Shown here one piece after another: positions 1-6,492 of a stretch of 6,753 nt of DNA. Origin of the DNA: Burkholderiales bacterium (lineage in GTDB: Bacteria > Pseudomonadota > Gammaproteobacteria > Burkholderiales > SG8-39); assembly GCA_020846575.1 (NCBI GenBank), contig JADLDQ010000160.1, positions 1 through 6,753 on the forward strand, in the 5' to 3' direction. The translations under genes were made by a program, and so were the position numbers. Every line of letters starts with the position of its first letter. Position 1 is the stretch's first letter. The notes below the pieces were generated by a model, which saw only the letters and a program-made list of their open reading frames with translations, was not told the DNA's origin and searched no databases.

Positions 1-790
1 CCGTCAATCGCAGTGCATCGGCGAACGCGCTGAACGGCGCGAGCCCGTGCTGTCCGGTATTGGCGTCCAGGACCAGCCACACGGCGTGCGGCGCGGCGGG
101 ATCGGCCTTGGCGGCGACCCGCTTGACCTTCTTCAGTTCTTCCATCAGGTGCGTCTGGGTGTGCAGTCTGCCCGCGGTGTCGGCGAGCACCACGTCGATC
201 CCGCGCGCGCGCGCGGCGGTGATGGCGTCGAAGATCACCGCCGCCGAATCGCCTTCCCGCTGGGAGATCACCGTGAACACGTTGCGCTCGCCCCAGGCCT
301 CCAACTGCTCGCGCGCAGCCGCGCGGAAGGTGTCGCCGGCCGCGAGCAGCACGCCCAGGCCCTGCGCGCGCAGATAGCTGGCGATCTTTCCGATCGAGGT
401 CGTCTTGCCGGCGCCGTTCACCCCGGCGATCATGATCACGAAGGGGCGAGCCTCGCCGATCACGGCTTCGCTTTCCAGCGGCTGGAGCACCTCCTCCAAC
501 AGCGATCGCAGTGCCTGCTTGAGTTCTTCCGCAGTCTCGATGCGCTCCTTGCGCGCGCGCTCGCGCAGGCGCTCGATCAGGAAAGTGCTTGCCTCGATGC
601 CGGCGTCCGCCGCGAGCAGCGCCTCCTCCAGGTCGGCGAACAGAGTCTCGTCGACGCGCCGCGCGCCGAACAGCCCTTCCAGGCGGGAACCGGTCTTCTT
701 GAGGCCGGCCTGGAGTCGCGCAAACCATCCGGGCGAAGACCGCTCTGGAGTCGGTTCCTCGGACTTGGACTTCCTGAACATTCCCAGCAT
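1..790 (-). CDS. ftsY: Signal recognition particle receptor FtsY, N-terminal 263 residues (3' end beyond window)
   Basis: FtsY is the SRP receptor GTPase. It docks ribosome-SRP complexes at the inner membrane and delivers nascent membrane proteins to SecYEG. Reading leftwards from ATG 790-788, the frame stays open to the window edge. After a short charged N-terminus (about 20 residues, far shorter than the acidic A domain of E. coli FtsY) comes the helical N domain (about 20-105). The GTPase G domain then shows GVNGAGKTT (P-loop, 123-131), DTFRAAAREQL (153-163), DTAGRL (204-209) and LMEELKK (215-221). The TKLD guanine-specificity motif and the C-terminal helix would lie just beyond base 1. 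The start is the first of two in-frame ATGs (790 and 781); an AGGA 13 bases upstream is a weak, distant ribosome binding site. The gene diverges from rsmD. Ffh shares the NG domains, but the motif spelling, the LMEELKK stretch and the absence of a preceding Ffh-type N-terminus favour FtsY. Confidence 0.96.
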   Translation of the reverse strand, partial: MLGMFRKSKSEEPTPERSSPGWFARLQAGLKKTGSRLEGLFGARRVDETLFADLEEALLAADAGIEASTFLIERLRERARKERIETAEELKQALRSLLEEVLQPLESEAVIGEARPFVIMIAGVNGAGKTTSIGKIASYLRAQGLGVLLAAGDTFRAAAREQLEAWGERNVFTVISQREGDSAAVIFDAITAARARGIDVVLADTAGRLHTQTHLMEELKKVKRVAAKADPAAPHAVWLVLDANTGQHGLAPFSAFADALRLT

Positions 791-977
791 GGTGAACGGC
801 GAATCCTGTAAGAGTTGCGACGGGTGCCGGCCGGCGCGTCCGCCTCGAGCAGGCGCCGTGTGCGAGCCCGCCGGCGGTCGAGGGAAATCATGGCCTGCAG
901 CTCGCTTCGCGTCGCGAGGACATCCGCAGCATCCTCGCCCGCAGCGTCCTTGCGGTGCGAGAATTCTAGCAGTCGCC

Positions 978-1634
978 ATGAACCGGAATGCCCGCCGGAT
1001 GTCCGCGATTCGGATTCATCGCCGTGCAGGTTCGAGCGCGCCGCGACGCGCCGCGAGCGCCGTGCGCATCATCGGCGGCGCCTGGCGCAGCCGCCTTGTC
1101 CGATTTCCCGGCTCGCCGTCGCTGCGACCCACCCCGGACCGCGTGCGCGAGACCTTGTTCAACTGGCTCGGCCAGGACCTCGACGGCCTTGCCTGCCTGG
1201 ATCTGTTCGCCGGCTCCGGTGCGCTCGGCTTTGAAGCGGCCTCGCGTGGCGCCGCACGCGTGGTGCTGGTCGAGTCGCAAACCGAAGCCGCCGCCGCGCT
1301 CCTGACGAACGCCCGCCTGCTCGGCGGCGCCAGCGTGCGGGTGGAAGCTTGCGATGCATTAGAAGTCCTGCGCCGCGAAACGGGCGGGCCGTTCGACGTG
1401 ATCTTCCTCGACCCGCCCTACAAGGAGGGCGTCTCGCCGGATCTGCTCGACAGGGTTTCGGCGCAGCTTGCCCACGCGGGCAGGGTCTACCTGGAGAGCG
1501 ATCGCCCCTGTGTGCCCGGACCGGGATGGCGGGTGGTGCGCCAGTCGCGGGCAGGCCGGGTGTGCTTTCATCTGCTGGAGCGCGAGCGGCCCGCGCCGCG
1601 GGGCGAGGCCGGCGCTGCGGCCCCGGGTCTTTGA
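978..1634 (+). CDS. rsmD: 16S rRNA (guanine-N2)-methyltransferase RsmD
   Basis: RsmD transfers a methyl group from S-adenosylmethionine to N2 of G966 in 16S rRNA during small-subunit assembly. The 218-residue product has a basic N-terminal tail, then VRIIGGAWR (29-37) and LRPTPDRVRETLFNWL (49-64), both family signatures. The SAM-binding loop is LDLFAGSGALGFEA (74-87), and the catalytic DPPY motif is at 145-148. The Ala/Gly/Arg-rich last 20 or so residues (about 199-218) look like a loose tail. The start is uncertain: ATG 978 is the first ATG in frame, ATG 999 gives 211 residues, and neither has a good Shine-Dalgarno sequence. GTG 1062 would remove the whole basic tail that homologues keep, so it is unlikely. 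coaD begins 56 bases downstream in the same direction, a pairing common in proteobacteria and probably one transcript. Confidence 0.93.
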   Translation: MNRNARRMSAIRIHRRAGSSAPRRAASAVRIIGGAWRSRLVRFPGSPSLRPTPDRVRETLFNWLGQDLDGLACLDLFAGSGALGFEAASRGAARVVLVESQTEAAAALLTNARLLGGASVRVEACDALEVLRRETGGPFDVIFLDPPYKEGVSPDLLDRVSAQLAHAGRVYLESDRPCVPGPGWRVVRQSRAGRVCFHLLERERPAPRGEAGAAAPGL

Positions 1635-1673
1635 ATCGGCGTGGCCCCGAGACCGCCTGCCGTAAAAGCCGCT

Positions 1674-1680
1674 GGAGAGG
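1674..1680 (+). promoter_or_regulatory. Ribosome binding site of coaD
   Basis: GGAGAGG ends 10 bases before ATG 1691. It fixes the coaD start: the frame is open far upstream inside rsmD, but only this ATG has a purine-rich site and gives the standard N-terminus MIKAVYPGTFDP. Confidence 0.75.
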
Positions 1681-1690
1681 ATATTTCGCC

Positions 1691-2182
1691 ATGATCAAAG
1701 CCGTCTATCCGGGAACCTTCGATCCGATGACGCGAGGGCACGAGGACCTGGTGCGGCGGGCCTCGTCGCTGTTTGCTCAAGTCGTGGTCGGCGTGGCCGA
1801 CAGCCGCGGCAAGCAGCCGTTCTTCAGCGTCACCGAACGCATCGAAATGGCGAGCGAAATGCTGCGCGACTGCCCGGGGGTGACAGTGCGCGGATTCTCG
1901 GGTCTGCTTCGCGATTTCGTGAAGGAACAGGGCGCACGCGTCATCCTGCGGGGGCTGAGGGCGGCTTCGGACTTCGAGTACGAGTTCCAGATGGCGGGCA
2001 TGAACCGCCGGCTGATCCCCGAGGCCGAGACCATGTTCCTCACCCCCTCGGAGCAGTACATGTTCGTCTCGGCGACCATCGTGCGCGAGATCGCGACGCT
2101 CGGGGGGGACGTGAGCCCTTTCGTGCACCCGGAAGTGCGGCGCAGGATCGACGAGAAGGTCAGGCAGTTGAACCGCGACTGA
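1691..2182 (+). CDS. coaD: Phosphopantetheine adenylyltransferase (CoaD)
   Basis: CoaD joins 4'-phosphopantetheine and ATP to give dephospho-CoA and pyrophosphate, the penultimate step of coenzyme A synthesis in the cytoplasm. The 163-residue product matches the usual bacterial length of about 160. It starts with AVYPGTFDPMTRGHEDL (4-20), containing the nucleotidyltransferase TxGH motif (14-17, final His in the catalytic position). It continues with VILRGLRAASDFEYEFQMAGMNR (84-106), which forms the pantetheine and ATP site, and SEQYMFVSATIVREIA (120-135), the C-terminal nucleotide-binding signature. All expected key residues are present. It follows rsmD and probably shares its transcript. Its stop codon lies 11 bases from the stop of the convergent mutM gene. 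Confidence 0.97.
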   Translation: MIKAVYPGTFDPMTRGHEDLVRRASSLFAQVVVGVADSRGKQPFFSVTERIEMASEMLRDCPGVTVRGFSGLLRDFVKEQGARVILRGLRAASDFEYEFQMAGMNRRLIPEAETMFLTPSEQYMFVSATIVREIATLGGDVSPFVHPEVRRRIDEKVRQLNRD

Positions 2183-2193
2183 GTCCAGGCTTG

Positions 2194-3006
2194 TCAGCGC
2201 TGGCAGCCGGGGCAGAAGCAGGTGGAACGCTGTCCCTGGCGGATTTCCCTCACCGCGCCGCCGCAGACGCGGCAGGGCTCGCCCGCGCGGCCGTAGACGA
2301 ATGTCTCCAGCTGGAAGTAGCCCTGCCGCCCGTCGGCGGCGGCGAAATCGCGCAGCGTGCTTCCCCCGGCCGCGAGCGCACGATTCAGGGTGCCCTTGAC
2401 CGCCGCGGCGAGCCGCTCGCAGCGCGTGCGCGCCAGCGTGCCGGCGCGCGTGCGCGGATCGATGCGCGCGCCGAACAGGCTTTCGCTCGCGTAGATGTTG
2501 CCCACGCCCACCACGATCGCCTGGTTCATGAGGAACGGCTTGATCGCGGTCTGGCGCCCGCGGGTCAGCCTGTACACGAGATCGCCGCAGAACGCCTCTT
2601 CCAGCGGCTCGACGCCCAGGCCGCGCAGCAGCCGGTGCTGCGCGGGGCCGCCCGTGTGCCACAGCACCGAGCCGAAGCGCCGCGGGTCGCGCAACCGCAA
2701 CAGCCGCGATCCGAACGCTATGTCGAGGTGATCGTGGCGGCCCGGGTCCTGCTGCCGCTCCAGGATGCGCAGGCTGCCGGACATTCCCAGGTGCAGGATG
2801 AGCGTCCCGCCGTCGCATTCGAGCAGCAGGTACTTGGCGCGCCGCGCCACGCGCTGAACGGTGCGACCCGCCAGCAGCCGCGGCAGGCGCGCCGGGACGG
2901 GCCAGCGCAAACGCGGGTCGCGCACGGTCACGCAGGTGATGGTGCGGCCGGCGATCCTCGGCTCGATGCTGCGGCGGGTGATCTCGACTTCGGGCAGTTC
3001 AGGCAT
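2194..3006 (-). CDS. mutM: Formamidopyrimidine-DNA glycosylase (MutM/Fpg)
   Basis: MutM removes 8-oxoguanine and formamidopyrimidines from DNA and nicks the resulting abasic site (beta,delta-elimination), starting base excision repair. The product is 270 residues, the standard length. The N-terminal MPELPEVE supplies Pro2, the Schiff-base nucleophile after Met removal, and the catalytic Glu3. Other family residues are Lys58 in RRAKYLL, HLGMSG (72-77), Arg110 in DPRRFG, and VGVGNIYASE (166-175) with Asn170. The C-terminal zinc finger has Cys245, Cys248, Cys265 and Cys268 with 16-residue spacing, and the DNA-contacting Arg260 lies within it. ATG 3006-3004 is fixed by the need for Pro2, although the ribosome binding site is poor. 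The frame remains open far upstream of the start, but that part is antisense to the TPR gene and not coding. The gene diverges from the TPR-lolB-ispE cluster. Confidence 0.98.
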   Translation of the reverse strand: MPELPEVEITRRSIEPRIAGRTITCVTVRDPRLRWPVPARLPRLLAGRTVQRVARRAKYLLLECDGGTLILHLGMSGSLRILERQQDPGRHDHLDIAFGSRLLRLRDPRRFGSVLWHTGGPAQHRLLRGLGVEPLEEAFCGDLVYRLTRGRQTAIKPFLMNQAIVVGVGNIYASESLFGARIDPRTRAGTLARTRCERLAAAVKGTLNRALAAGGSTLRDFAAADGRQGYFQLETFVYGRAGEPCRVCGGAVREIRQGQRSTCFCPGCQR

Positions 3007-3082
3007 GGCTCGCCCGGCGAGGGCGTACTCCGGCGGGCGTGTTTCTATCGAAGTGTGTCGCTTCGCAGCGGGAGTATCGAAA

Positions 3083-3111
3083 TTGTGCGGCCCTGCAAAT
3101 ATACCTAAACT
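3083..3111 (+). promoter_or_regulatory. Candidate sigma-70 promoter for the TPR-lolB-ispE cluster
   Basis: TTGTGC (3083-3088) and TAAACT (3106-3111) are separated by 17 bases in the only AT-rich patch of the mutM/TPR divergent region. Transcription would start near 3118, about 20 bases before ATG 3139. The -35 box matches only 3 of 6 consensus bases and the -10 box 4 of 6, so the call rests mainly on spacing, position and local composition. Confidence 0.35.
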
Positions 3112-3125
3112 GCCGCGTTCAATTC

Positions 3126-3132
3126 GAGGTGA
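3126..3132 (+). promoter_or_regulatory. Ribosome binding site of the TPR lipoprotein gene
   Basis: GAGGTGA lies 6 bases before ATG 3139. This good site at proper spacing favours ATG 3139 over the in-frame ATG at 3169, which would shorten the positively charged part of the signal peptide. Confidence 0.7.
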
Positions 3133-3138
3133 TCGGTC

Positions 3139-4917
3139 ATGAGCCGGGTGGCGCCCAGAGCGGGTGTGATGGCACGAGCGCTGTGCCTGATGGCCGCCAT
3201 GACGGGCGTTCTGGGAGGCTGCGCCCAGCAGGCGCAGCGCGCCGGCGCTGCCTCCAGCAGCACAGGCAGCGCCACCGCCTCGATCACGGATTCTCCGGCG
3301 GCGCCCGATGCCCAGCCGGTGCTGCCGAACCAGGAACTCACCCAGGGGATCCTGTACCAGTTCCTGCTCGCGGAGATCGCAGGGCAGCGCGGCAACATCG
3401 GGCTGGCTGCGCAGGCCTACGCCGACCTCGCCAAGCGCACGCGCGATCCGCGCATCGCGCGGCGCGCCACCGAGATCGCGGTGGTGGCGCGCATGCCCGG
3501 CGCAGCCATCGAGTCCGCCAGGATCTGGCACGAGACCGATCCGGGATCGCGGCGGGCGCTGCAGCTTCTGGCGACCCTGCTGGTGAGCGCCTCGCGCTTC
3601 GACGAAGCGGTTCCGCATCTCAAGCGGCTGCTCTCCTTCGAGGGCGCCAATCCCGGCGATGCCTTCCTGCAGTTGAGCGCCATGCTCGCCAACGTCGAGG
3701 ACAAGACCGGCGCGCTCAAGGCCATACAGGAACTTGGCGCCGAGCACGCGCGCCTGCCCCAGGCGCACTTCGCGGTTGCCCAGGCTGCGTCCCGGGCGGG
3801 CGACGATACCCTCGCCCTGGAGGAGGTCCGCCGCGCACAGGCGCTGCGCCCCGAGTGGGAGCCGGCGGTCGTTTTCGAGGCGCAGTTGCTGCAGAAGAAG
3901 TCCGCGCGCGAGGCGGCGCAACGCCTGGAGCGGCATCTGCAGCGGTATCCCAATTCACGCGAGGTGCGCCTCGCGTATGCGCGTGCGCTGGTCGCCGAGC
4001 AGCGGCTCCCCGATGCGCGCGCGCAGTTCCAGCGCCTTCTGGCGGACTTTCCGACCAACGTGGAGGTGGTCTACGCGGTCGCGCTGCTCGCCCTGCAGCA
4101 GAACGACCATGCCGTCGCGGAAGCGAACCTGCGCAAGCTCCTGGATCTCGACTACCGCGACAAGGACACGGTCCGGCTGTACCTCGGGCAGGTATTCGAG
4201 ACGCAAAAGCGCTTCGAAGAGGCGAGGCGCTGGTACGCGCAGGTCGGAGAGGGCGAACAGTTCATTCCAGCGCAGATCCGCTACGCCGGGACGCTGGCCA
4301 AGGAAGGTCACCTCGAAGACGCGCGCGCGCACCTGCGGCGCGTGGCGGCCTCGGACGAGGCGCAACGCGTGCAGCTCGTGCTGGCCGAGTCGCAGGTCCT
4401 GCGCGATGCCAACCGGCCGCGCGAGGCCTTCGATCTGCTCGGCAAGGCGCTCGAAGCGCGCCCGGACAATCCCGAGCTGCTCTACGACTACGCGATGGTC
4501 GCCGAGCGCATCGACCGCGTGGACATTCTGGAGACGAGCCTGCGCCGACTTATCGGGCTGCGGCCCGACCACGCCCATGCGTACAACGCACTGGGCTATT
4601 CGCTCGCCGATCGCAACCTGCGCTTGCCCGAGGCGCGGGACCTGATCGAAAAGGCCCTGAAGCTCGCGCCCGACGACGCCTTCATCGTCGACAGCATGGG
4701 CTGGGTGCTGTACCGGATGGGGGACGTGGCGGGGTCGCTCACCTACCTGCGCAAGGCGTTCGCCGAGCGCCCCGACACCGAGATCGGCGCCCACCTGGGC
4801 GAAGTGCTGTGGGTGAGCGGGGATCGCCAGGAGGCCGAGAAGGTGTGGCGCAGCGTCATCGAGAAGGACCCCGACAACGAGACTCTGCAGAAGACCATCC
4901 AGCGCTTCAGGAAGTAG
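3139..4917 (+). CDS. Tetratricopeptide-repeat lipoprotein of unknown function
   Basis: The 592-residue protein has a lipoprotein signal: basic residues at 3-13, a hydrophobic stretch (14-24) and the lipobox LGGC (25-28), so Cys28 should be lipidated. Ala at the next position is not an inner-membrane retention signal, so outer-membrane sorting is inferred. A low-complexity Ala/Ser linker (about 33-60) leads into TPR-like helix pairs filling roughly residues 70-590. Clear units are near 275-306, 412-444, 446-478, 480-513, 514-546 and 548-580; the C-terminal ones (HAYNALGYSLADR, SMGWVLYRMGD) are best conserved. No catalytic domain is visible, so it is probably a scaffold or adaptor in the periplasm. 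It is the first gene of the cluster, with lolB starting 22 bases after its stop. I recall similar TPR proteins beside lolB in other betaproteobacteria, but I know no established function. Confidence 0.9.
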   Translation: MSRVAPRAGVMARALCLMAAMTGVLGGCAQQAQRAGAASSSTGSATASITDSPAAPDAQPVLPNQELTQGILYQFLLAEIAGQRGNIGLAAQAYADLAKRTRDPRIARRATEIAVVARMPGAAIESARIWHETDPGSRRALQLLATLLVSASRFDEAVPHLKRLLSFEGANPGDAFLQLSAMLANVEDKTGALKAIQELGAEHARLPQAHFAVAQAASRAGDDTLALEEVRRAQALRPEWEPAVVFEAQLLQKKSAREAAQRLERHLQRYPNSREVRLAYARALVAEQRLPDARAQFQRLLADFPTNVEVVYAVALLALQQNDHAVAEANLRKLLDLDYRDKDTVRLYLGQVFETQKRFEEARRWYAQVGEGEQFIPAQIRYAGTLAKEGHLEDARAHLRRVAASDEAQRVQLVLAESQVLRDANRPREAFDLLGKALEARPDNPELLYDYAMVAERIDRVDILETSLRRLIGLRPDHAHAYNALGYSLADRNLRLPEARDLIEKALKLAPDDAFIVDSMGWVLYRMGDVAGSLTYLRKAFAERPDTEIGAHLGEVLWVSGDRQEAEKVWRSVIEKDPDNETLQKTIQRFRK

Positions 4918-4939
4918 TCGCCGGCGTCGCGCCGGTGGA

Positions 4940-5512
4940 TTGACCGCTGCCCGATTCGATCTCCGGCGGGTGCTGCCGGCCCTGCTCCTTGCCGTGACGA
5001 TCGCGGGCTGCGCGCAGCTGGGCACCATGCCCGCCGCCGGCCCCGGCCCGGGCGGTTTCGAGATGACCGGTCGCGTCGCGGTGAAGTACGGCAACGACGC
5101 CTCGAGCGGGCGTGTGAGCTGGCAGCACAGCGAGCGCAGCGACGAGCTGCTGCTCAGCAGCCCGCTCGGGCAGGGCCTCGCGCGCCTCTCGCGCGAGGCG
5201 GGCGAGGTCAGGCTGCGGCTCTCCGATGGACGCGTGTTCAGCGCCTCGGATGCCGAATCCCTGACCGAACAGATTCTGGGTTGGCGCCTGCCCCTGTCCG
5301 GGCTTCCGCAGTGGCTGCGCGGGTTCGTGCGCCCCGCGGGGTCCGCCGCGATCCGGCGCGATGCGGCCGGCCGGGTCTCGGGCATCGAACAGGACGGTTG
5401 GACGATCGAGATCGAGACCTGGCGGGAAGGTCGGCCCGAGCGCGTGCGCCTGCTGCGGCCGGACCTGGAGATCCGGCTCGTGATCGAGACCTGGCAGGAG
5501 GGCGCGGGGTGA
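4940..5512 (+). CDS. lolB: Outer-membrane lipoprotein receptor LolB
   Basis: LolB accepts lipoproteins from the periplasmic carrier LolA and inserts them into the inner leaflet of the outer membrane. The product is 190 residues. Its signal peptide has Arg at 5, 9 and 10, a hydrophobic core (11-20) and the lipobox IAGC (21-24), with Cys24 lipidated and Ala25 allowing outer-membrane sorting. Family features are FEMTGRVAVKYG (40-51), VSWQHSERSDELLLSSPLGQG (59-79), DGRVFSASDAESL (96-108), and LPLSGLPQWLRGF (117-129), the most conserved LolB segment. The start is TTG 4940, with GGTGGA only a few bases upstream. GTG 4935 hits a stop at once, and GTG 4970 would lose all the positive charges of the signal peptide. 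The gene lies between the TPR lipoprotein gene and ispE, and its stop overlaps the ispE start. Confidence 0.93.
   Translation: MTAARFDLRRVLPALLLAVTIAGCAQLGTMPAAGPGPGGFEMTGRVAVKYGNDASSGRVSWQHSERSDELLLSSPLGQGLARLSREAGEVRLRLSDGRVFSASDAESLTEQILGWRLPLSGLPQWLRGFVRPAGSAAIRRDAAGRVSGIEQDGWTIEIETWREGRPERVRLLRPDLEIRLVIETWQEGAG
5496..5501 (+). promoter_or_regulatory. Strong ribosome binding site of ispE
   Basis: A consensus AGGAGG sits inside the last codons of lolB, 7 bases before GTG 5509. It decides the ispE start, because the frame is open further upstream within lolB. Confidence 0.85.
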
Positions 5513-6369
5513 ACCCCGGAGCGCCCGAGTGGGACCGGGAATGGAGCGCGCCCGCGAAGCTCAACCTCTTCCTGCACGTGGTCGGGCGCAGGCCGGACGG
5601 CTACCATCTGCTGCAGACGGCATTTCGCCTCATCGGCTGGTTCGACCGGCTCCGGTTCGAGACGAGACGGGACGCGCGCGTGCACCTCGCGCGAGCGCCC
5701 GCAGGACTCGCCGAGGGCGAGGAGCTTTCGGTACGCGCGGCGCGCCTGCTGCAATCGCTGACCGGATGCGAGCGCGGCGTGGACATTCACCTCGACAAGT
5801 CGATCCCGGTAGGCGGCGGCCTGGGCGGCGGCAGCTCGGATGCCGCGACCACCCTCATCGCCCTCAACCGGCTCTGGGGCCTGGATCTCTCGCGGCCTGC
5901 ACTTTCGGCCGCAGCGCTCGCGCTGGGCGCCGACGTGCCCTTCTTTCTTTGCGGGCGCAACGCCTTCGGGGAGGGAATCGGCGAGCGCCTCACCCCGCTG
6001 GTGCTGGCGCCGTCCTGGTACCTCGTCCTGGTGCCGCCGGTCCACGTTCCGACGCGCGCGATCTTCGCTGCCCCTGATTTGACAAGAAATACGAAAATCA
6101 TCACAATATCAAGCTTTTCCGAAGGCTTCGGGCGCAACGACCTGGAGCCGCTCGTGACCCGCAGTTACCCGGTTGTTGCAGCGCACCTCGCCTGGCTCGC
6201 GGAGCATGCGCCGGCGCGCATGAGCGGCTCGGGTTGTTGCGTTTTCGCGCGTTTCGACGCGGAGGCGCAGGCGCGCTCGATCCTGAATAAAATGCCGGCC
6301 GGCGTGCAGGGCCGCGTGGTGCCGGGCCTGGATGCGCACCCGCTGGCTGGATTCGCGGATGGAGGATGA
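5509..6369 (+). CDS. ispE: 4-diphosphocytidyl-2-C-methyl-D-erythritol kinase (IspE)
   Basis: IspE phosphorylates the 2-hydroxyl of CDP-methylerythritol with ATP, the fourth step of the MEP route to isoprenoid precursors. It is a cytoplasmic GHMP-family kinase. The 286-residue product starts at GTG 5509, whose TG is shared with the lolB TGA (GTGA overlap), suggesting translational coupling. Motifs are PAKLNLFLHV (15-24) with catalytic Lys17, GRRPDGYHLLQT (26-37), the ATP-binding glycine loop PVGGGLGGGSSDA (100-112), GADVPFF with catalytic Asp142, FGRNDLEP (207-214), and MSGSGCCVFA (238-247). Length and motif order are normal. The oddity is codons 190-204 (6076-6120), which are AT-rich and use rare triplets such as AGA, ATA, ACA and TCA while still encoding the expected segment; a promoter appears to be embedded there. 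Confidence 0.97.
   Translation: MNPGAPEWDREWSAPAKLNLFLHVVGRRPDGYHLLQTAFRLIGWFDRLRFETRRDARVHLARAPAGLAEGEELSVRAARLLQSLTGCERGVDIHLDKSIPVGGGLGGGSSDAATTLIALNRLWGLDLSRPALSAAALALGADVPFFLCGRNAFGEGIGERLTPLVLAPSWYLVLVPPVHVPTRAIFAAPDLTRNTKIITISSFSEGFGRNDLEPLVTRSYPVVAAHLAWLAEHAPARMSGSGCCVFARFDAEAQARSILNKMPAGVQGRVVPGLDAHPLAGFADGG
6079..6107 (+). promoter_or_regulatory. Candidate sigma-70 promoter inside ispE, reading toward tRNA-Gln and prs
   Basis: A perfect TTGACA (6079-6084) is followed after 17 bases by CACAAT (6102-6107, 4 of 6 matches to the -10 consensus). Both lie in a 43-base segment (6076-6118) with about 28 % GC inside a gene otherwise near 70 %. Transcription would start near 6114. Just beyond is a perfect 6-base inverted repeat, CCGAAG (6119-6124) and CTTCGG (6126-6131), which could form a small hairpin at the RNA 5' end. 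The position, about 380 bases before the tRNA and 550 before prs, implies a long leader. From memory, E. coli prs is also transcribed with a long leader from a promoter near the end of ispE. Activity is inferred, not shown. Confidence 0.6.
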
Positions 6370-6492
6370 CGCGAGGGCTCGAACGCGGCGGCGGGTGAAG
6401 GGTGGTCTGGGGTCGCGCGAGGGTGCATCGGGCGCGCAGCCGGTCGCGGGCGCGGTGCGGGGCGGTCGCGGGGTCTGGGAAACGTTCCGGAT

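Noticed and set aside
47..811. A 254-codon plus-strand open frame over ftsY
   Set aside because: It is the complement of the ftsY GTPase domain, which carries unmistakable P-loop and DTAGRL motifs; the plus-strand product has no family features.
405..977. Upstream extension of the rsmD reading frame to base 405
   Set aside because: It would add about 190 residues with no similarity to RsmD and overlaps ftsY on the other strand; RsmD proteins are about 190-220 residues.
3098..3122. Minus-strand promoter for mutM using TTGAAC (3122-3117) and TATATT (3103-3098)
   Set aside because: The boxes look good individually, but the spacer is only 13 bases, too short for a normal sigma-70 promoter.
3007..3936. 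Upstream extension of the mutM reading frame
   Set aside because: MutM needs Pro right after the initiator Met, which fixes the start at 3006. The extension is low-complexity sequence antisense to the TPR gene.
3955..6045. A 696-codon open frame on the minus strand across the TPR gene, lolB and ispE
   Set aside because: It runs antisense to three genes with clear family motifs. Such long open frames are expected at about 70 % GC where stop codons are rare, and its translation is rich in Arg, Ala and Gln with no recognisable domain.
6076..6118. AT-rich patch in ispE as an inserted or horizontally acquired fragment
   Set aside because: The reading frame is unbroken, protein length is normal and the encoded residues fit the IspE family. 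Selection for a promoter explains the composition better.
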